From: Firm-04 sp964392175
GTDB lineage: Bacteria; Bacillota; Clostridia; Oscillospirales; Ruminococcaceae
Direction: 5' to 3'
Length of the DNA: 56,583 bases
Assembly (NCBI GenBank): GCA_964392175.1
Contig: CAYMOJ010000009.1
Location: 1-56,583, forward strand
Part shown: positions 34,501-41,406 of the stretch, one piece after another
Layout of the letters: each line of letters starts with the position of its first letter
How positions within the stretch are numbered: the stretch's first letter is position 1
Position numbers and translations under genes: made by a program
The notes under the pieces: model-generated
Seen by the model: the letters and a program-made list of their open reading frames with translations, nothing else
The model's database searches: none
Told to the model about the DNA's origin: nothing

Positions 34501-34887
34501 CAACTCTGTCAGCTGTTTTTGCATCTCTGGCAAAAATCCGGGGCGCACTGCCTGCGCATCATAAAAACGCAGCGCATGGGCATCACCCAGCCGATGCAGC
34601 ACACGGTGCAGTACGATAGTTTTTGTCACATCGTCTGCCGCATCTCTGGTGCCATTCGCCTGCGTTTCCAGGATCTCAGCGGTAATACCACGAAAGCTGC
34701 CTGTACGCACACAATTGAACGCCGCTGCACCGAGTTTCCTATAAAGTTTTTTATCATAGGTGAATGCAAACTGTTCGGGCACCAGTGTGCGCACGGTTTT
34801 GCCCATCTGCAAAGCAACCTGCAATTGCTGCATCACCATAGTGGATTTGCCCGAACCGGCACCACCAATGACCAGATGTAGCTTCAT
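31513..34887 (-). CDS. addB: AddB helicase-nuclease subunit
   Basis: A 1124-residue partner of AddA. It has an ATP-binding loop GGAGSGKST (about 7-15), a long degenerate helicase body, and a C-terminal nuclease with VVDYKTG. The Cys residues for the structural [4Fe-4S] cluster are visible: one in LMECPFKGFC before the nuclease and the late CRYCDFSGIC. Start ATG after GAGGGAAATTC, 32 bases behind the M50 peptidase gene. Confidence 0.96.
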   Translation of the reverse strand: MKLHLVIGGAGSGKSTMVMQQLQVALQMGKTVRTLVPEQFAFTYDKKLYRKLGAAAFNCVRTGSFRGITAEILETQANGTRDAADDVTKTIVLHRVLHRLGDAHALRFYDAQAVRPGFLPEMQKQLTELMQSGNTPEQLTEAAVATEGVLSEKALDLARVYADYLEELAKHGLRDTMCDLAMAAAYADGTSFLRGTTLFLDEFESFTGDQYAMLEVMLRDADALWIALRTDDPDAPDYSRFDAVNATCRQLKRLAADLVCPVETHLLTGQHRFVSPSLAHLSRYVFTDSRPAYEGKAAVIVTEARDVTLEAEYTAAQIRDLLYRGEAQCRDIMVVTHDLERYGFLLEAAFARYEIPYFMDLRRSVLHTAVMKLPIALLQLAEKTTTEHILLYLKTQLSPLHPTAAADLENYAYTWDIEGTQWEQPFVAETDPSGSMEQMRQQIIEPVLQLRRAAVTADGAGLCAALYQSMDAAGIPMRVGGLAAHLHEQGDISGARALRKLWNRFTELLDTMYTALQGDTITFLQLSDLLSTVLRQNQIPIPPQTLDAVTVQTAAAARYDAPKIVFVLGVIEGEFPANITAGGLFSENERSVLEQQGVHLARSVRDLCADERLIVYKTLSAPSHQLYLSYPLAEENGKRLLPAAVLGQIKQLLPKRVMQFADRMGAAFYITTKSAAYYSFVQDYLLDRTESETVKAMLEQSPEDKLRLERLRCTADPARLRVSDPQKMLELTGSAMRLSATRIENLMECPFKGFCANGLRLYVRRKNDFNSLSVGNLVHDCMERLFTAYPTREGFLALSTDDLRHHAETCATDFLRREMGGAANRSARFMQNYRAVTEKMLALLQHTQAEMAQSTFSPNACELIIGKLGEEQGTSPFTLQLSNGMMIYLNGKIDRVDLCEENGQTYLRVVDYKTGSRQYHPADLYYGLNLQMLLYLFALLDDTAYYPQVQPAGVLYMPAGAPTADRSRDDMQSVAAYFNSHFRMSGTVLCDRGVLSAMEQNVAGVYIPAKLAAGDTGSGEPLLTEDSQVFTRAQLENLRKYIEDIIKAAAESYLQGEVAPSPMRQKSSIPFYTDACRYCDFSGICGAGITDAIVPRYPESEKNVLAAMESIMNGTANDEEEDAT

Positions 34888-34919
34888 TGAATTTCCCTCA
34901 TTTCATCTTCTGTTGTTTT

Positions 34920-35501
34920 TTACAAACGCAACCATTCCGCTGCAAATAAAAAGAGCAGCATCGCCCACATTGCCACAGTCGTTTGCATCTGATGCAGCAT
35001 CAGGCAGGCAAGCGCAGCAGTGATGCATATGATCCAACACCGCCAAATACACTCCACACGATGTGAATCTGCGTCCTTTAGTAACTGTTCCAGCAGCAAA
35101 TACAGCAATGTGCCACCATCGGTACTGCGATACGGCATCAGATTACAAGCGGCAGTTGCAAGCTGCCATTGTGCCGCACCATCAAAGCCTGCCTGCATGA
35201 AAATCACTGCGGCTAGCAGATTAACAGTCACCCCCGAAAGCAGAATCACAGCCTGCTGCTTTATGGGATAAACCATTAAATGGTCACCGCATAAATTGCA
35301 GCCAATCGCCGAAATTTGCAGCATTCGCGGCTTGCAGCCGTAGTAACAAAACGCCAGAAAATGCGCACTCTCATGCAATAAGCAAGCAAAACACATCTGT
35401 GTCACTTCTGAAACAGGCAGCATCATGCACAGGAATGCGCCCAATGCGGGTGCGGTAAAATCCACTCGCAGCTGCATCCCACCAAGATTTACACAAACCA
35501 T
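34920..35501 (-). CDS. M50 family site-2-type membrane protease (SpoIVFB-like)
   Basis: A 193-residue polytopic protein. HESAH (residues 43-47) supplies the zinc ligands, and NLMPYRSTDGG (about 119-129) is the second metal site (NxxPxxxxDG). It is compact like SpoIVFB, the protease that frees sigma-K from its membrane pro-form in spore formation. No PDZ or CBS domain is visible. It starts inside the end of the small membrane protein gene (13-base overlap), so translation is coupled. A role in spore formation is inference from family and host. Confidence 0.85.
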   Translation of the reverse strand: MVCVNLGGMQLRVDFTAPALGAFLCMMLPVSEVTQMCFACLLHESAHFLAFCYYGCKPRMLQISAIGCNLCGDHLMVYPIKQQAVILLSGVTVNLLAAVIFMQAGFDGAAQWQLATAACNLMPYRSTDGGTLLYLLLEQLLKDADSHRVECIWRCWIICITAALACLMLHQMQTTVAMWAMLLFLFAAEWLRL

Positions 35502-35719
35502 GCTGTAATGATCTGAAAGAGCTGCTGCATGGTGGGCGAAGCCTGTGCAAGTCGTTGCAGTCGCAACAAGACTTCATAGGCATACTGTGGTGCAAAGCAT
35601 TGCAGCACTACAAAGACCAATGCCGCACACACCACCAAGATCCCCTGTGTTGCCATATAATCCGGCAAGGTCAGAATGGTTTTTCTGTGCGTATATGTTG
35701 CATACGATGATACAGCCAT
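35489..35719 (-). CDS. 76-residue single-pass membrane protein coupled to the M50 protease
   Basis: One membrane helix (about 25-43, GILVVCAALVFVVLQ) follows a polar start with a tyrosine and threonine cluster; the C-terminal 30 residues are amphipathic. Start ATG eight bases after GAGGAGG. Because it is translationally coupled to a SpoIVFB-like protease, it could be the counterpart of an inhibitor or scaffold such as SpoIVFA/BofA, but it has no sequence likeness to them that I can see. Function unknown. Confidence 0.75.
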   Translation of the reverse strand: MAVSSYATYTHRKTILTLPDYMATQGILVVCAALVFVVLQCFAPQYAYEVLLRLQRLAQASPTMQQLFQIITAWFV

Positions 35720-35773
35720 ATGATATGCCTCCTCAAAAGCGTTTGTTGTATCATATGCGCCATTGGAAACAGA

Positions 35774-36811
35774 TTATGTAGTTTGCCTCTCATATTGTTG
35801 CAGTGCCCTTGTCAGAGCATCCGTCACACGTCGGCGCAATGTAGGAGGACTGACGATCTCGGCTTGGGCGCAATACTGTACTGCCCAACGAATCAAATCT
35901 TCTTCATTGACATGGACATTGACCATTACAGTCGTATCATTGGCATCGAACAATTCCACATCAAGACCGAAATAATCGATCACATCATTCAGGATACCAC
36001 GATTCACCCGCATGGTAACAGAAATGCTTTCCCCCGTGAACATATAAATATGCTCCTGCATATGCTGGGCAAGATCCTCGCAAACGGCAGTTGGGCAAGG
36101 CGTTGCAGCGGTATCCAACAGCCGAATCTCACGGATACGGTCAACACGGTAATGCGCGATACCCTCGTACTTTGCATAATTACAAATAAGATAATATCTG
36201 CCGTGCTTTGTTACCAGCTGGTAGGGGTTCATCTGATATTTTCGAACGGTAGAATCCTCGCGCAGACGTGGCTTTAGCTGCTTGTCGATATCGTAGCTAC
36301 AATATTCAAATTCCACCTGTTTTCCAGCCGATATGGCTTCATCCAGCACTTCAATCGTATAAAACAATTGCGAACGATCTGCTTCTCTGGGCGCAAGATT
36401 CCGGATATGCTGCATCCGTGAATGAAAATGCACCGATGCTAGCCCTTCCAGCTTTTGTATCAATTCCTTGCGCTGTGCCGAGGGAATGTGTTTGGAAAAC
36501 ATCACCCCATCAATGAGCAGGCGCAGCTCACTATTGGTAAACTCATGCTCGATATACCAGTCAGTGCGTAACATCTCATCAGTACCATCCTGTCGAAGCC
36601 TTGGAATCTCATGGTAGGCAAGGGGCATTCCCGCTGCAAGCAGCTCTTCCAGATTGCGACTGATGGCTTTGCGATCAGGACGAATTCCGTAATCCTGATC
36701 AAGAATATCACTGATCTCCTTTTGGGTCAGTGGATGATTTTCATCAGTATACTTTTGCAGAACGCGATACAGGTAGATGATCCATCGCTTTTTCTGTCCA
36801 GATCCTTCCAT
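35774..36811 (-). CDS. WYL-domain transcriptional regulator
   Basis: A 345-residue regulator: N-terminal winged-helix HTH (about 8-70), linker, and WYL domain (about 145-215) with YQMNPYQLVTKHGRYYLICN, then a C-terminal WCX-like part. WYL proteins bind nucleic acid or nucleotides and often control DNA-damage or defence genes. It is the first gene of a likely operon with the small membrane protein, the M50 protease and addBA; the 54 bases to the next gene hold no promoter. The family call is firm; control of addBA is inference. Confidence 0.92.
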   Translation of the reverse strand: MEGSGQKKRWIIYLYRVLQKYTDENHPLTQKEISDILDQDYGIRPDRKAISRNLEELLAAGMPLAYHEIPRLRQDGTDEMLRTDWYIEHEFTNSELRLLIDGVMFSKHIPSAQRKELIQKLEGLASVHFHSRMQHIRNLAPREADRSQLFYTIEVLDEAISAGKQVEFEYCSYDIDKQLKPRLREDSTVRKYQMNPYQLVTKHGRYYLICNYAKYEGIAHYRVDRIREIRLLDTAATPCPTAVCEDLAQHMQEHIYMFTGESISVTMRVNRGILNDVIDYFGLDVELFDANDTTVMVNVHVNEEDLIRWAVQYCAQAEIVSPPTLRRRVTDALTRALQQYERQTT

Positions 36812-36855
36812 GTGGCGATTTCCTTTCTTTTTTCCAGCAGAATATTTACCATATC

Positions 36856-36885
36856 ATTATACACGGAAAGTGCAACTACTGTCAA
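36856..36885 (-). promoter_or_regulatory. Promoter for the WYL-M50-addBA operon
   Basis: Minus-strand TTGACA (complement of 36880-36885), 18-base spacer, TATAAT (complement of 36856-36861). Confidence 0.88.
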
Positions 36886-36947
36886 CCACCCGCAACGATT
36901 TGATGGGGCATTTTTAGTGCATCACCAGACATTGCAGTCCATTTTGA

Positions 36948-36981
36948 CAAAAAACACGGCACACCTTTTCCGGCTGCCGTG
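36948..36981 (-). terminator. Terminator after yabR
   Basis: On the minus strand a 7-bp stem CACGGCA / TGCCGTG with a 13-base loop, then TTTTTTG. It lies 12 bases behind the yabR stop codon. Confidence 0.85.
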
Positions 36982-36992
36982 ATGATTGACTA

Positions 36993-37448
36993 TTACTTTC
37001 TGCTGCGTGAGCCACCCTTTCGCTCGCTACCGCGCTTTAAATCACAGATATTCTCCTCACTGTGCTGCTTGAATCGCAGTAGCATATCTTCAAAGGTCAT
37101 CTCGGACTGCGGTACAGAACGCTTTGGCTCCCACACGCGAGGTTTGGGCGATTCGCGGCGTTTTCTGGGATGCTGTTCCTGTTCAACAGGCTGCTCCTCT
37201 GTCATCGCCTGCTTCATGGACATACTGATCTTCCCCTGCGGATTCACGCCGATGACCTTCACCTTGACAATATCATTTTCAGACAGATGATCGTGGATAT
37301 CCTTGACAAAGGAATTCGTAATTTCGGAGATATGCACCATACCGGTTGCCGCTTTGGAATCTCCTTCCACCGTCACTTCAACAAACGCGCCGTACGCCGT
37401 GATGCTTTTGACGCATCCCTCATAAACCTGCCCTACTTCAAGCTGCAT
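36993..37448 (-). CDS. yabR: S1 domain RNA-binding protein (YabR-like)
   Basis: A 151-residue protein with an N-terminal S1 domain (about 1-75: VGQVYEGCVKSITAYGAFVEV ... GMVHISEI ... DIVKVKVIGV) and a charged C-terminal tail with KRRESPKPR and KGGSRSRK. YabR-type proteins follow divIC in Bacillus and Clostridia and may act in RNA metabolism. The gap to divIC is 43 bases. Confidence 0.93.
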   Translation of the reverse strand: MQLEVGQVYEGCVKSITAYGAFVEVTVEGDSKAATGMVHISEITNSFVKDIHDHLSENDIVKVKVIGVNPQGKISMSMKQAMTEEQPVEQEQHPRKRRESPKPRVWEPKRSVPQSEMTFEDMLLRFKQHSEENICDLKRGSERKGGSRSRK

Positions 37449-37491
37449 CGCTTTACTACCTCACTGTTTCAATGTATATCTGCCGATGACA

Positions 37492-37836
37492 TCAATCTCT
37501 GGAAGCGTCGTAGAATCGACGCTCATTGGGATACGCATAGTTCAACTCTTCGACGGCGACCTTTTCCATATAAGCTTTCATGTCATCATCCTCAAGGATG
37601 CGCAGCAGTTCGGCGTTCTCCGCTTCTTCCACAGCAATAGCTGCTTTGATCTCCTCCAGCTCTCTGTTTTTTTGCTGAAGCGTAGAAAGACTACCAATCA
37701 TGGAGATCAGGCAAACCACGGCAATGGCGCCGCCCGCCACAATACCAACCACCGATTTAACCAGTGCGCGCCGACGCTCCTTGGCATTTCGACGACGCAT
37801 ACCCTTGTTCCGTTCCATGTTCTGTAGCACACTCAC
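37492..37836 (-). CDS. divIC: DivIC/FtsB-type septum protein
   Basis: A 114-residue protein with a basic cytoplasmic start (RRRNAKERRR), one membrane helix (about 29-48), and an extracellular coiled coil (about 50-85: LQQKNRELEEIKAAIAVEEAE), as in DivIC/FtsB, part of the division complex with FtsL and DivIB. The start is uncertain: the frame opens with a GTG at 37836, and in-frame ATGs lie at residues 7 and 13, none with a strong ribosome site. Context yabP-yabQ-divIC-yabR supports the call. Confidence 0.88.
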   Translation of the reverse strand: MSVLQNMERNKGMRRRNAKERRRALVKSVVGIVAGGAIAVVCLISMIGSLSTLQQKNRELEEIKAAIAVEEAENAELLRILEDDDMKAYMEKVAVEELNYAYPNERRFYDASRD

Positions 37837-37918
37837 TTTGCTATATAATCTCTTTCAAAAGGAGGCGATCTTCCGCAGCCTCATATCCTAATTATTATAG
37901 CGCAATTTTCTGCGCAGG

Positions 37919-38368
37919 TCAAGCATTTTTTGACATTTTGCATCTTTTTCTGCGTTTTTCGGGACATCCTACAAAAACGCTGCCGATTTTTTTCCAAATC
38001 AAACAACACATATGTTTCATTTGATTGGTCAGAGCGGTTCTGCCATATCGAATTTTTCGCAACATACGCCCTGTGACTGCGCCTACCGTACAACAATAGA
38101 TGACGAATCCACATACACATCCAAAAGCATCATAGTAACGCAATGTACTGCGTGCAAACACGATGGCATAACTCTGTACAACAACCGCTGCGGCAAACAC
38201 CAGCAATACATCCTCCAGAAATACCGTCACAATATGATGTGGCAACAGGCAGCGCAGCAACCGCATAGCATCCCACAGAAGACCCATTGGAATTCCCAGC
38301 AAGCAACTGCCAAGAAACAGCCATGTTTCCTGATAGACCGTGAAGAATTGCTCCGGAATCTCCATCAA
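37919..38368 (-). CDS. yabQ: Spore cortex biosynthesis protein YabQ
   Basis: A 149-residue membrane protein with about four hydrophobic helices in the first 100 residues (LLGIPMGLLWDAMRLLR, FLEDVLLVFAAAVVVQ) and a basic tail. YabQ is needed for cortex formation in B. subtilis. Its ATG overlaps the yabP stop by 4 bases (ATGA). The tail is rich in Lys/Arg/Cys, more than I would expect. Confidence 0.9.
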   Translation of the reverse strand: MMEIPEQFFTVYQETWLFLGSCLLGIPMGLLWDAMRLLRCLLPHHIVTVFLEDVLLVFAAAVVVQSYAIVFARSTLRYYDAFGCVCGFVIYCCTVGAVTGRMLRKIRYGRTALTNQMKHMCCLIWKKIGSVFVGCPEKRRKRCKMSKNA

Positions 38369-38643
38369 CGGAACAACCTCCCCAACAGATTCAACGGTGC
38401 CTGTCTGTCCTTATCGCCATAACGCAGTGCCATAATCTCACCCTCCACAGATACTTCGCCGGATTCGATGCTCATACGGTTCATATGCAAGTCTTTACCA
38501 AGGATCGTCAGTTCTCCAAGTTGTGTATACACCACCACCGCTCGTTCGTCAAAGCTATCAATCTCCGTAACCCCCGTCAGCAGCAATTGATTACGATTTT
38601 CCAGAATGGCATGGTGTACCCCTGCGCGGATCGTTTCGCTCAT
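38365..38643 (-). CDS. yabP: Sporulation protein YabP
   Basis: A 92-residue protein of the YabP/YqfC family: residues 10-80 hold the typical NRNQLLLTGVTEIDSFDE and TQLGELTILGKDLHMNR stretches. I start it at the ATG at 38641-38643, behind AAAGGAGGTG; the longer frame has no ribosome site. In B. subtilis it is a sigma-E gene co-transcribed with yabQ. The usual upstream neighbour yabO (S4 protein) is absent here. Confidence 0.92.
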   Translation of the reverse strand: MSETIRAGVHHAILENRNQLLLTGVTEIDSFDERAVVVYTQLGELTILGKDLHMNRMSIESGEVSVEGEIMALRYGDKDRQAPLNLLGRLFR

Positions 38644-38678
38644 TATGTGCCGTACACCTCCTTTTCTCATGTCTGTAT

Positions 38679-38686
38679 ATTCTATG
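38679..38686 (-). promoter_or_regulatory. Candidate sigma-E-like -10 element before yabP
   Basis: Minus-strand CATAGAAT fits the CATANNNT shape of sigma-E/sigma-K -10 boxes and lies 36 bases before the yabP ATG. A matching -35 is not clear, so this is only a candidate. No sigma-A promoter is visible in this gap. Confidence 0.3.
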
Positions 38687-38707
38687 CAAGGGCGAACCAT
38701 TTCAGAA

Positions 38708-38746
38708 CAAGAAAATCGCTGCGATGCTTTCACATCACAGCGATCA
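38708..38746 (-). terminator. Terminator after the M6-type protease gene
   Basis: On the minus strand ATCGCTG-TGATG pairs with CATCG-CAGCGAT around a 6-base loop, followed by TTTTCTT. It lies about 10 bases behind the stop codon and faces the yabP region. Confidence 0.8.
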
Positions 38747-38753
38747 TTCTGTA

Positions 38754-40289
38754 TTATTTTGGTGAAACGGTCACGGTATAGGAATCACCGGTCACATCGC
38801 CAATGGTGATTGTGACACCGGGGTCAATGGATTCATTGCCATTGCTGTCATACCAGCCAAAACCGGAGGTGCTGTTATCAATCACGGAGCCACTTTTGAA
38901 CACGCCACCGCCATCGTTGACCAGACGAATCAAGCGAATACCCTCATCATCATAATCGGTATAGTAGGAGCCATTCTGATACTTCAAGTAGCTACCACCG
39001 TAATCAGAAAACAACTCTGCATTGACATGGAATGCGCAGATGCCGTTATCAATGGTCTGCCACCACAGCGACTGAATCATTTGATTATTGCCACCATCCG
39101 TACCATATTCCAGAATCATGTATTCCGAGAAATAATTCTCATTCAGCGTGCCATAGGGAATGATCAAACAATTGCCGTCATCGGTTTGCGCATTATGCAG
39201 AGTAAATGTCTGCGTACCCTTTGACGCATCGTACACCTGTACCTGATCTTTGCGATACCAGCCCAACATCAGCTTGGAAAACGCACAGAAATCAGACTGT
39301 GCATCCGTATCCATCATCTCAGTACCGGCAGAACCATGCATTCCTTCGCTGTCGCTGTCAGAGTAGTAGAGGTAGTAATCGGGCAGACCCATACAATGAC
39401 CCATTTCATGGATATAGGTAGAATTGAAATTCACGGGATCAGAAGGCACCGCATAGCCTGTAATAATGTTACCCACTGCCATCCCATCTACACGATAGCT
39501 GGGATCACCGAAGCCACCGGAACACGGCCACCAGTAATCAAAGCTTGCGCTTTCAGGCACGCAGATCAACGTTGCATCGATCTTGCCGTCATTGTTGGCA
39601 TCATACTGAGTGAAGTCCTCGCTATCCTTGAACGCCTCGTAGCACTCCTCCACGATGCGCACCTTATCATCATTGTAAACAGAGATACTGTTCTGGGCGG
39701 TATACGCAAAAGTTTTGCCACTGAGTTGGAAGCTGCCCTTTGAGGAACGTTCATAGAACGCACTCATACTCTCAAAGGGATAATAGGATGAATCGGTATC
39801 AGCTGCACCGAACGCCACCTGATCGACTTGCTCAGCAGTCAGCTTATTGCCGAAGCTACAATCGGGAAAATCAACGTAAAAGATCACGAGATTACCAAGG
39901 GATGCCGATGGTAAAGAAGCCCCCACCTGCGCAATGGGCGGTGTGAGAAATTCCTCTTTCTCATCGGAGATCTCCACTTCCTCATAAATGCCAACCCACT
40001 CCATTTGCTGCATCACGCAGCGTTTGATGAGCGTAAGATCGACCGCATCAATGGTTGCATTCTCGTCCATATCCGCCTTAGACGCAATCTCAGAGCGGAT
40101 GGACTCCTGTGAGGTAATGTGTTTTTGCAAGATGACTGCATCGGCGATCGTAATAGTATCATCGCCATTGAGATCGCCACGCCAACCAACACGAGTCCAC
40201 TCGGTGACCGCCTGCGATGGCATCGGAGTTGCATTCACTGCAAGCTGCAACGCAGCAAGGCAAGATAAGACCTTGTTTCTGATTTTCAA
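38754..40289 (-). CDS. Secreted M6-type metalloprotease with N-terminal dockerin
   Basis: A 511-residue protein. I start at a TTG (40287-40289) that follows GGGAGG; this gives a good signal peptide (LKIRNKVLSCLAALQLAVNA) that the longer frame lacks. A type I dockerin follows (about 38-93: GDLNGDDTITIADAV and ADMDENATIDAVDLT). The catalytic part has the zincin motif HEMGHCMGLPD (about 294-304) and an M6-like (immune inhibitor A) order with a preceding DANNDGKIDA calcium-type loop. Such enzymes cut extracellular proteins. The gene stands alone between its own promoter and terminator. Confidence 0.9.
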   Translation of the reverse strand: MKIRNKVLSCLAALQLAVNATPMPSQAVTEWTRVGWRGDLNGDDTITIADAVILQKHITSQESIRSEIASKADMDENATIDAVDLTLIKRCVMQQMEWVGIYEEVEISDEKEEFLTPPIAQVGASLPSASLGNLVIFYVDFPDCSFGNKLTAEQVDQVAFGAADTDSSYYPFESMSAFYERSSKGSFQLSGKTFAYTAQNSISVYNDDKVRIVEECYEAFKDSEDFTQYDANNDGKIDATLICVPESASFDYWWPCSGGFGDPSYRVDGMAVGNIITGYAVPSDPVNFNSTYIHEMGHCMGLPDYYLYYSDSDSEGMHGSAGTEMMDTDAQSDFCAFSKLMLGWYRKDQVQVYDASKGTQTFTLHNAQTDDGNCLIIPYGTLNENYFSEYMILEYGTDGGNNQMIQSLWWQTIDNGICAFHVNAELFSDYGGSYLKYQNGSYYTDYDDEGIRLIRLVNDGGGVFKSGSVIDNSTSGFGWYDSNGNESIDPGVTITIGDVTGDSYTVTVSPK

Positions 40290-40354
40290 TCTGGTTTCCT
40301 CCCTAAACAATTCTATATCTGGTTGCTTTGGTACGATCCTATTGTACCAACTGT

Positions 40355-40383
40355 ATAATAGCACACATTTTTTACGTTGTCAA
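40355..40383 (-). promoter_or_regulatory. Promoter for the dockerin metalloprotease gene
   Basis: Minus-strand TTGACA (complement of 40378-40383), 17-base spacer, TATTAT (complement of 40355-40360) with a TGC extension; leader of about 60 bases. Confidence 0.88.
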
Positions 40384-40423
40384 GGGCATCGAACATTTTG
40401 CAAACATTAAAGTACATTTTGCA

Positions 40424-41179
40424 CTATCGCCCCGCAGAATAGTCAATACAGACATACTGGTTGCCCAGTGCACTGTGTTTTCCCACAGAGATGGCAGCAG
40501 TGGTGCATCGATGAACACACCCGAAACACTGCATACAATTTTTCCCGAAGTGCGGTTTGTCACCATTCTCCAATGTGATATTTCCCATTGGGCAAAAATC
40601 CACACAAACACCACAGGAAATACAAGCATCTGTCGCAGAGAGCTTTGGCGGAAAGCGGGTGAATCCTGCATTGACAACCTTAGACATCCAATCGCTGAAC
40701 AGGGTAAAATCATCCTTATGCAGCATATCGTCATTGCGAATAGTCACGGCAATATCCTGAATTATGGGCATAGCCGCCTGCACGATACGGGAAGCTTCGG
40801 TCACATCGGGGATATGCCCGCCCGGAACATAGTTATTGGGCATACGCACCCCCTGAAACCCACGAAATTCCATATCCTTTTCAGCGGCGATGCTTTCACA
40901 AAAGCTATCACAGCTACCACTATTGGAGCCCATAGTGCCCACAAAATAGATCCGATCGCTGCCTTCAAATGTCGTTGCGCGCAAAAGATCTTCGATTTTG
41001 CGCGGAAAACGCCATGCATAAATTGGTGCAACGATCACAAAAGGCTGCTCCGACTGAAAGATCGGTGCGGCATCCTCAAGCAAATAGGGTGCCAACGAAC
41101 AAACCGTATCATCCAGATGATGCCCCAGTGCCTCTGCAACATAACGGCTGTTGCCGGTGCCGGAAAAATAAAGAATCAT
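40424..41179 (-). CDS. EFR1-type flavodoxin-ferredoxin protein
   Basis: A 251-residue fusion. The flavodoxin half starts MILYFSGTGNSRYVA (FMN phosphate loop TGTGNS-like) and the ferredoxin half (about 185-235) has two CxxCxxCxxxC-type clusters, CISCGVCVDFC and CMQCFGCVHRC, for two [4Fe-4S]. EFR1-family proteins are electron carriers of unknown partner. I start at the ATG at 41179, behind GGAGGCAGTT, four residues inside the longer frame. It stands alone. Confidence 0.9.
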   Translation of the reverse strand: MILYFSGTGNSRYVAEALGHHLDDTVCSLAPYLLEDAAPIFQSEQPFVIVAPIYAWRFPRKIEDLLRATTFEGSDRIYFVGTMGSNSGSCDSFCESIAAEKDMEFRGFQGVRMPNNYVPGGHIPDVTEASRIVQAAMPIIQDIAVTIRNDDMLHKDDFTLFSDWMSKVVNAGFTRFPPKLSATDACISCGVCVDFCPMGNITLENGDKPHFGKNCMQCFGCVHRCTTAAISVGKHSALGNQYVCIDYSAGR

Positions 41180-41222
41180 AACTGCCTCCATAGTGGAAAA
41201 TCAATGTATGTCGCATGATGTA

Positions 41223-41251
41223 ATTATATCATGATCTGTCGAAATTTGCAA
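41223..41251 (-). promoter_or_regulatory. Promoter for the flavodoxin-ferredoxin gene
   Basis: Minus-strand TTGCAA (complement of 41246-41251), 17-base spacer, TATAAT (complement of 41223-41228) with a TGA extension. Confidence 0.85.
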
Positions 41252-41321
41252 TCACTCTATATACGATTTTCGTCTGTTCACGCGATAAATTCCAAGAAGC
41301 AGCAGAATCGGGAAAAAATGA

Positions 41322-41350
41322 TTGACTTTCTTTCTGAAATGGTGTATATT
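41322..41350 (+). promoter_or_regulatory. Promoter for trkA-trkH
   Basis: TTGACT (41322-41327), 17-base spacer, TATATT (41345-41350), followed by a GT repeat. Confidence 0.8.
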
Positions 41351-41406
41351 ATGTGTGTGTGTCTGCACAAAACTCATATGATGGCTGAACGCCAAAAGGA
41401 AGCTAT

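Noticed and set aside
37837..37918. Plus-strand promoter and ribosome site (TATAAT and AAAAGGAGG) upstream of yabQ end
   Set aside because: They point into the antisense of yabQ, where no plausible gene follows; likely chance.
40328..41218. 296-residue plus-strand frame opposite the flavodoxin-ferredoxin gene
   Set aside because: It is antisense to a gene with two clear iron-sulfur motifs and has no ribosome site or promoter of its own.
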